From: Pelagophyceae sp. CCMP2097
Lineage: Eukaryota > Sar > Pelagophyceae
Length of the DNA stretch: 26,591 nucleotides
Direction of reading: 5' to 3'
Assembly: GCA_026770575.1 (NCBI GenBank)
Contig: MU657370.1
Location: 43,393-69,983 of the forward strand
Below the pieces are notes generated by a model that was given only the letters and a program-made list of their open reading frames with translations, made no database searches and was not told the DNA's origin. Position numbers and translations under genes: made by a program. Shown piece after piece: positions 20,505-26,591 of this stretch (position 1 is its first letter; each line of letters begins with the position of its first letter).

Positions 20505-20751
20505 CGGCGCGCTCTTGTAATATTCATCACTAATCTAAGGATTTTTTTCAAATAAAACAGAATCATCACTTAAATCAGAAAAACGTTTTGCTTCTGTTCC
20601 TATGAAGCAAATTCAGCATTGTTATTCGATTTATCGGTAAACATGTTGCTTCTTCTTTCCGACAAGGAGAATTTTTTTTAAGATAGTCAGGTGATTTGTA
20701 AGTATATCCACTTTTACTAATATCTGCTGAGATTTTACGAATATTTTCCAT
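20505..20751 (-). pseudogene. Decayed small frame, unknown, in the viral block
   Basis: On the minus strand an ATG at 20751 opens a lysine-rich peptide (MENIRKISADISKSGYTY). Protein-like sequence continues in other frames (for example TEAKRFSDLSDDSV) to near 20510, with stops between. The codon style matches the AT-rich block. I recognise no family. Confidence 0.3.
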
Positions 20752-20914
20752 ATTATGAATAATCCGTAAAAAATAAATTTCATTTATATTTATTTTAATT
20801 AAAAAAAAATCAAATGATACGGTTTTAAACGATTCGTTTTAATTCAAACTAAACAATTATATTGATGTTCCCACATGTTACGAGGCATTCGTGCACCTAA
20901 TAGAATTTTCTTGT

Positions 20915-21401
20915 ATGGATTTTGTAACAAATATTTCAGGAGGTTTTTAAATAAATTATTCCCTCATTCTTAAAGACGGCAGGGTCGTTATTCAAAAGGT
21001 CATAGTTGGAAAAGGTTATTATTCAAACGATCTTTTTACCGAAGTATTTGATAGAGTCTCCTTATTTAAAATGATGGCGGCAGTTAAACAATTTCATTTG
21101 ACAAATATTATTTGCTTTGTCCAAAAAAAACAAGGAGATAATTAAAGAATAATTGAACTTGTTCTTGAAAAATCACCAATACTCGATTTCTTGAATCTTA
21201 AATAGAGTGTCTATTCATTCTCAACAACGTCTTTAATAGCGACTGATTTAAACCAATATATTCACAACTTCCATCTTAGTCTCCGAGAAGTGCCTGCTAA
21301 CGAACGCACAAGCGATGTATCGAAACGAATAACTTTTTTTTATACCAGAATAAGCGCCGGCTGCCTTACCATTTTCTGGCATAAGATTGGCTGTTAATCA
21401 A
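20915..21401 (+). pseudogene. Decayed gene of unknown function, viral block
   Basis: From the ATG at 20915 one frame reads as protein (LILKDGRVVIQKVIVGKGYY, then DRVSLFKMMAAVKQFH, then IATDLNQYIHNFHLSL) to a TAA at 21399-21401, interrupted by three in-frame stops. Absence of frameshifts over about 160 codons argues that it was one gene. It stands immediately upstream of the capsid-like gene in the same orientation, so a structural role is possible, but I recognise no fold. Confidence 0.4.
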
Positions 21402-21538
21402 ACAGGGAAATTTTCAAAAAATCTAAATAATTAGTATTAAAACAATAATAATAAAAAGAAATTGAAAAACTCTTTCCTGAGGTTTTTAATAAAAAAAAGT
21501 CCCTTTAAATACGCATAAACTTATATTATCTATAATAT

Positions 21539-22506
21539 ATGGAAAGCGCCATGATGAAATTAAGTATAACTGACCGTTTTATTACCAAGGATATGGCAGA
21601 TTCAACCATGGTTCAATCCTTTATTGTTTGACGTACACCCGCGAATATAGGAAGTGCTTTAAAATGCGGTGATGTTATACGATTTAATATTGGTGGGTTG
21701 CTATCAAACCAGTATTTAGATTCGAGAATCAGTTTTCTTAGATTGAAGGTAAAAAATACAGACTCACACAAAAATTGTGTCTCCGCTGCCGGCATTTTTT
21801 CTCATTCGAAAGTATTGACCTCAAACAAAGCAGCACAATTCTATCATCTTACCGAAATTATGGTATTAAACGTAGTCTAATCAAAAAAGGACGCCAAACA
21901 CTTTCTTCTTATAACGGGATTTCCTCCTTGTCGGGTATGATTCCGGACAAAGGCATAACCGATTTCGCTGGTATTCTTCCCAATTACAAAGGAAGTCAAC
22001 GTGGTCAGACAATTTTACAAGGTGATTCGTATGTTTTTTGTGACCCAATAGCATTTCAAACCAGTTTGTTCAGCACAGAGAAAATGATTCCACTTTATTC
22101 TTCAAGCCTTTTCGAATTATCCTATATATTAAGTAATTTGCATTATTCCCCGATTTTTTTTTAAACAGAGAAAATGTTCCTACAGTTCAATCGAATGCTC
22201 TCGAATTCACCGATGTTGAATTGGTTGTAAACATCGTTCAATTAAGTGAAGAAAAAAATGCCTCAATTCTCGAGATGCAAATGGGATTTTTATTTATTAA
22301 TTTAGAAACCAAATTGTATATCAGCACAAGTTATACCATACCAATATCGCCTGGTACTCATTCAATAAATCTCGGTTTATCTGTAAGAAGTTAGATGAAC
22401 ATTGTCCTTGTTCAAACTCCAAAAAGTAATAATTTGGGTACAAAAGTATTCGACCCATAACACCATGATACCAACTTTTTTTATTGCTCGCGATTATTCT
22501 TTTTCT
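21539..22506 (+). pseudogene. Probable double-jelly-roll major capsid protein, decayed
   Basis: Starts at ATG 21539. A TGA breaks it at 21629-21631. Frameshifts fall near 21870 and in a T-run near 22154-22162, and a TAG lies at 22392-22394. Order of recognisable parts: VIRFNIGGLLSNQYLDS with ISFLRLKVKN (first jelly-roll strands), AAGIFSHSKVLTSN, then VFCDPIAFQTSLFS followed by EKMIPLYSSS, then FTDVELVVNIVQL and a TIPISPGTHSINLGLSVRS segment. This succession resembles the capsid proteins of polinton-like viruses and their relatives. The identification rests on pattern memory of the family and is moderate. The 3' limit is unclear. Confidence 0.5.
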
Positions 22507-22779
22507 AAATTTATACAGTGGCATTGTCGTCGGGTCTTAAGTTGCCGATCTGAATCTTTGTTCTTATAAATTGCGAGAAAAAAACGTTTGTGCTGGGAAA
22601 AACACCTACGCTGCAACAACCAACTTAACCCTTGAATATGATGTCGGTCCTCAGGCGATCCAAAATAAAAAACATTTCTACCTATTTTGTAACAAAGCTG
22701 AATGATTTGTCTGTTCCGAGCCAAAAATAAAAACAATCTATAACAACTGAAAAATTCGAATAGAAACCTAATAACTTCC
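22507..22779. other. Degraded viral-block sequence, no gene assigned
   Basis: AT-rich, with stops in all frames except a minus-strand frame at 22494-22826 that looks like a shadow. It probably holds the decayed 3' end of the capsid gene or the 5' end of the next fibre gene. Confidence 0.4.
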
Positions 22780-23330
22780 GAACATGTTAATAAGGGCGCT
22801 TTTATAAATGAAACATCTCGTGCCATTTATTCTGAGAATTATAGATTCTCCGCTGCCCCTAATTTTATTCGATACAGACTCACTCCGATACGGAAATGCT
22901 ACCGTAAAAGATTATACAAATTACCCCTGATTATTCTATTTCTGATATTTTCAATTTGACTTCACTTCACACGACAGAAACTATACCTCTATTTGAAAAT
23001 ATGGTTTGATGTAATTCACAAATACCCCATAATTTCTCTTTTACATGCTTCGTCCCAAGAGAGGACAATTTTATAATAGGATTTGGTGCAACGACACCAA
23101 ACATTTTTTTAAATATAAACTTAAAAATTGAAGAAAATATTAAATTCAGCTCACGAACTTGTCATCGTAACTTATAATAAGGTGAACAGCCCTAATACAA
23201 TTAAAAATGATATTTAAACCACCGACCTTGCCCGTACCGCAGAATAGGTCTTGTATATACTGTTAATGTATCTTTAAAATCATACCAGGGATTTGAACCA
23301 GGTGCGTACGAATATGTAGACGCTATGCCG
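22780..23330 (+). pseudogene. Decayed fibre-type protein, paralogue of 24178-25789
   Basis: Fragments in several frames align with the head part of the fibre gene downstream. LRYGNAT (from 22883) matches LRFGNDT (from 25082). LTSLHTTETIPLFENMV matches FTSIHQETTPYFRNMM. IPHNFSF matches FPNNFSF, and IIGFGATTP matches CVGFSPVIP. Order and spacing are kept. A later fragment (GLVYTVNVSLKSYQGFEPGA, about 23249-23308) has no counterpart that I see. No collagen-like part is visible in front of this copy. Probably a virion surface protein, now dead. Confidence 0.55.
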
Positions 23331-23684
23331 TCATTTCTTCTTGCCAGATAATTCGCGACCGAACCAGCAAGTGAGTGACCCGTTTAATAATTTTTTCTTC
23401 ACTTCAAAGAATTTTTTTAATTTTTTTAATTTATCCTTTGCTTCGATATAACGAGGGTTCAATGATTGAGTATCAGTCAGTGTCGAACCGTCTGCTATTA
23501 AATCATTTATATTATAAGGAATAGTACCACGCATAAATAAAAGAATATTTCCTGTTAAATCATACCGATACAATCTCGACCGTCTGTCACTAAGTTGTTT
23601 ATTCTGGGTAAAACCTTTTATGGATGTGTTAGAATAAATTGCTTTGGAGAGAAATGCAGTCTTTTTTCGTAAATCAGAATCCAT
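23331..23684 (-). CDS. Intact 117-residue hypothetical protein in the viral block
   Basis: ATG at 23684, stop at 23331-23333, no internal break, in a region where every neighbour is broken. The product is basic; the C-terminal half is a lysine-rich helix (EAKDKLKKLKKFFEVKKK). The middle has RLYRYDLTGNILLF. No known domain is recognised. It faces away from the nuclease gene at 23718 with only 33 bases between the two starts, which could be a shared divergent promoter. Being short, it may be intact by chance. Confidence 0.45.
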   Translation of the reverse strand: MDSDLRKKTAFLSKAIYSNTSIKGFTQNKQLSDRRSRLYRYDLTGNILLFMRGTIPYNINDLIADGSTLTDTQSLNPRYIEAKDKLKKLKKFFEVKKKLLNGSLTCWFGRELSGKKK

Positions 23685-23717
23685 TAATTAGTAATATTTA
23701 AATAGAATATAAAATTA

Positions 23718-24153
23718 ATGAAGTATTACGACAAATTCAATCTCGAAGAAGAATATGAGAATACTGATAAACATAAATTCGTCTCATTATATGGATAACG
23801 CTACAACTGGTAGAACCGTACGTATAAAAATCGGTATGTCAACTTATTTAACACAAAGATTATATTCGTATTCACTGCCTATGCCAGATGGTTTCTATAT
23901 ACTCGGTTTTCTCAGAATTAAAGCAAAATATAAAAACAAATGACGCGAATTAGAGAATCGTTTGCAATATATATCAAAGAAAATTCATTATCGCAGCGCA
24001 GCAAGATTTAACAGTCAAGAATGGTTGCTCAAAAAACAAAAATCTTAAAACATTTTTTTTTTGGAATTAGACAACGGAAATCCAGAATACTACTTAGAAC
24101 CTCCAACTCATCCGATGTCATCAGGTGGACTTAAACTCGTACCTTTTGTTTGA
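23718..24153 (+). pseudogene. GIY-YIG / T5orf172-type nuclease-like protein, decayed
   Basis: Starts at ATG 23718 (MKYYDKFNLEEEYENTDKHK). A frameshift near 23790 moves coding to the frame that reads VRIKIGMSTYLTQRLYSYSL, followed by PMPDGFYILGF, RELENRLQYISKK and a closing EWLLKK. This order (KIG, RL..Y, REL/E, EW) is the signature of the T5orf172/GIY-YIG group common in large DNA viruses, virophages and polinton-like viruses. A TGA (23941-23943) and a TAA near 24048 break it, and a short tail continues to a TGA at 24151-24153. In life it would cut DNA, perhaps as a homing or host-degrading enzyme; the present copy should be inactive. Confidence 0.55.
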
Positions 24154-24177
24154 ATAAAAAAATTGTTTTAATATTGT

Positions 24178-25789
24178 ATGTCTGAATTTACAGAATACAA
24201 ATCCTCCAATATTATAAGTGAAAACTCAGTTATTGAAGATGTTTATATTACAGGTAATACATTGATAGTTCAATCAAATCTTGAACTTGTAAAGTTTTAT
24301 GATATACCGCAACCGAATGAATTCAAAAAAAAATAGAATTTGAGAATGAAAATAAATTAATTACCGATTATAATAATAATAAATTAAATATCAAAATACC
24401 GACGCCCAACATTATCGATGTGACACAAATTGATGAGAATCTCGTTATAACAAGAAAAGATTCAAGCATAGAAAGAGTGAATTAACGGAATTTTCAAAGC
24501 GAAATTGGGGAAACTGGAAGTACTGGAAGTGATGGAAAATCTATTTAAGGACCACCTGGCGCAGCATCAACAATACCAGGACCGATTGGACCACCTGGCG
24601 CAGCATCGTCAATACCAGGACCGATTGGACCACCCGGAATACCTGGAAGTGCTGGAAGTGATGGAAAATCTATTCAAAGACCTCGCAGAGAAACTGGAAG
24701 TGCTGGAAGTGATGGAAAATCTATTCAAGGACCTCGCGGCGAAACTGGAAGTACTGGAAGTGATGGAAAATCTATTCAAGTACCTCGCGGCGAAACTGGA
24801 AGTGCTCGAAATGCTGGAAGTGATGGAAAATCTATTCAAGGACCTCGCGGCTTTGACGGTTTAGACGCAACGCCCAACACAGCAGAAACCCCATTATCAA
24901 TTTAGTCGAATGAAATAAAATTCATTTTTGACAAAGTCTGTATATCAAAAACTCTAAGTTATCAGTACAACCTGTTTTGATAAATAGCAGTGGTTCAACA
25001 AAGGTTATCGGGACTCACCCAAATTTTACAATAGAATCCCCAGATTTTACGTTACCATCTTTTGAAATTACATAAGAAAGCTTGCGTTTCGGAAACGACA
25101 CTGGTTCTCTTTATACAATCGAAAGCGATTATGGTTTATCAGAAACAAGATATGGGCAAGATTTTACAAGTATTCACCAAGAAACTACTCCATATTTTAG
25201 AAATATGATGTGGAGCGAGACACCATTCCCCAACAACTTCAGTTTCGAGGGTCGTTTAGACAGAAGTATCGGATATTTTTGTGTAGGTTTCAGTCCTGTC
25301 ATTCCGGGTGTATTTATGCACGATAAAACTCAGACAATAGAAGGGAATTTAATCAATTCTAAATACGAAGTTATATTATTCACGGATACACAAAAATATT
25401 CTCTAACCCGAGGTTTATCTGATATATCCACTCATTTTAAACAAAGGTTTTATTATAACAAAACAAGAAACATAATAGAGACCAGTCTTCTTGGTGGGAT
25501 ATGTACCTCAGGATTTAAATCAAGAACATTCAAAGCACTTAGAAATTTTAAGAATCAAGGTAACTGGTATATGTTCTTATATCTACCAACAGGAAAAAAG
25601 ATGTTACAAAGCAGTTTTACACAGAGCGAGAATAAAATATCGCTTTTCGAATCGCTCCATAAATCTTATCAATCAAGTCTATATGACTTACAGACCGAGA
25701 TACGAGCCGAGACCCCGTTTCAACAAAAATTTGCGATTCAAACCGCCTTTACATTATTACAGCGCGGCTTCACACGTGGATGGTTCTAA
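24178..25789 (+). pseudogene. Collagen-like fibre protein, broken by stops and frameshifts
   Basis: ATG at 24178 opens an N-terminal domain (MSEFTEYKSSNIISENSV). A frameshift in an A9 run near 24326-24334 leads to DVTQIDENLVITRKDSS, then collagen-like Gly-x-y sequence (24507-24870). Stops: TAA 24483-24485, TAA 24546-24548 (at a position that is Gln in sister repeats), TAG 24903-24905, TAA 25073-25075. Another frameshift precedes the C-terminal head, which is then open for 235 codons (LRFGNDTGSLYTIESDYG ... ) to 25789. The layout is N-anchor, collagen stalk, head, typical of viral surface fibres. It may once have continued into the LamG unit that follows. Confidence 0.6.
24507..24870 (+). repeat. 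Collagen-coding repeat array
   Basis: The reading frame of GETGSTGSDG and PGPIGPPG is a Gly-x-y triple-helix sequence. A 51-bp unit (17 residues, GETGSAGSDGKSIQGPR) occurs about four times from 24655 to 24858, with single substitutions. Two 48-bp copies of a GPPGAAS(T/S)IPGPI unit lie before it. The longer frame that also crosses this array (24505-24864) is an out-of-frame reading. Confidence 0.85.
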
Positions 25790-26591
25790 TCGACTTGCGG
25801 TCATTATGAACAACTTCGATGCGGAGATAACAGGCTGCTTTAAAACAACACATCCAGCGAAGTTTTCAGGGCATTTGGATGTGATAGAAGGTTATAAATA
25901 ATCAGAAATATTGTTCGGAACATTGCCATTACGATATACAGTTTTTGGAATATCGAGATATACTAATAGCGACCCATCTACACAACAACGTATTTATACA
26001 AGTTATACGCCAAATCCCAATTTCGTTTTAGGACACGACGATGGTGTAACTGGAAAGGTTCTTTTCAATGGATGGCGGACAGAACGAAATGGTATTGGTG
26101 GAGATACTCTCGACTTTCTCAACATTGCGGCTACAAACAACTCCGATATAGAAAACCCGAATGGCATCCTCATAAACAATATACCAAGTGGATATAGCAC
26201 AAATGCTGGAAGTAAGCTATTTAGAATTGAACCGAATTTAGCAATAAATGGTTCACATTGGGGCTCTGCTGAAGCATCGGATTTTCAGTTTTCAAAGTTA
26301 ATGATTTTTGAGAACGAACTCACTGTTGAAGAGATTTCGAATGTGTTTCAGAAATACATGGAAACAGGTTCATTCGATGATGAAAAGGGTTCATCTTATG
26401 GTTCTGGGACAAACATGGTTGGCGAAACTGGGGCTCGTGGCGAGCAAGGGGTTCAAGGGGTTCAAGAAATACCTGGACAAATCGGGGAGTCAATTGTAGG
26501 TGAACGAGGAGCGCAAGGCGTTTAGGGAGTTGCTGGACAAAACGGCTCTACTGGCGAAACTGGTGCTCGCGGCGAAACTGGTGCTCGCGGC
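25770..26591 (+). pseudogene. LamG/concanavalin-like lectin domain followed by collagen repeats, runs off the window
   Basis: The frame from about 25770 reads VDGSNRLAVIMNNFDAEITG, then LPLRYTVFGISRY, QQRIYTSY, VLGHDDGVTGKVLFNGW, LAINGSHWGSAEASDFQFS and IFENELTVEEISNVFQKYM. This is the strand order of a LamG/concanavalin A-like domain of the kind attached to collagen stalks in viral and algal surface proteins. A collagen-like stretch starts near 26418 (GETGARGEQGVQG) and continues past the right edge. Breaks: TAA at 25899-25901 and TAG at 26523-26525. Expected role is binding glycans on the host surface. Its upstream limit is uncertain because the preceding fibre head is in another frame. Confidence 0.6.

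Noticed and set aside
24505..24864. Leucine-rich repeat protein (LEVLEVMENLFKDLA units)
   Set aside because: It is the out-of-frame reading of the collagen array; the adjacent frame gives regular Gly-x-y sequence.

Overview
The window is a GC-rich nuclear genome segment of a protist, most likely a microalga. The evidence is a long host gene broken by many very short spliceosomal introns, host DNA of very high GC, pogo-like DNA transposons and a tRNA-derived element. I cannot name the species. A haptophyte or stramenopile (pelagophyte-like) host would fit the GC content and intron style, but that is inference. A run of 10 N at 12288-12297 shows this is a scaffold.

Layout. 1-5215 is accessory DNA: motif clusters, a 159-bp MITE (488-646), a decayed Ala-rich gene with two CCCH zinc fingers (857-2874), a hexamer-like microsatellite, palindromes and unassigned sequence. 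5216-5439 is a small inverted-repeat element. 5513-9468 is a 3,956-bp pogo/Tigger-like transposon with perfect 20-bp terminal inverted repeats and one decayed DDE transposase gene. 9951-11052 is a two-exon gene of unknown function. 11053-13168 holds hairpins, AT-rich spacers, one copy of a 92-bp hairpin repeat and the gap.

13169-19882 (minus strand) is the main host gene, about 1,800 codons. I reconstructed it as 17 exons whose junctions all stay in frame. It encodes a BEACH-WD40 protein of the WDR81 (animal) / GFS12 (plant) type: an N-terminal kinase-like region, a BEACH domain, a long helical middle and C-terminal WD40 repeats. Five or six of its 16 introns appear to use GC-AG rather than GT-AG borders, an unusually high share.

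20051-20498 is a repeat element made of the same 92-bp hairpin, a TGTC microsatellite and a tRNA-Ser-like body; its tail occurs again, inverted, at 406-469.

20505-26591 switches abruptly to AT-rich DNA and looks like an endogenised, decaying DNA virus, possibly of the polinton-like or giant-virus type. It carries a likely double-jelly-roll major capsid protein, a GIY-YIG/T5orf172-type nuclease, and two or more collagen-like fibre proteins, one with a LamG/concanavalin-like domain. Nearly all are broken by stops and frameshifts. One 117-codon minus-strand frame is intact. The region runs off the right edge.
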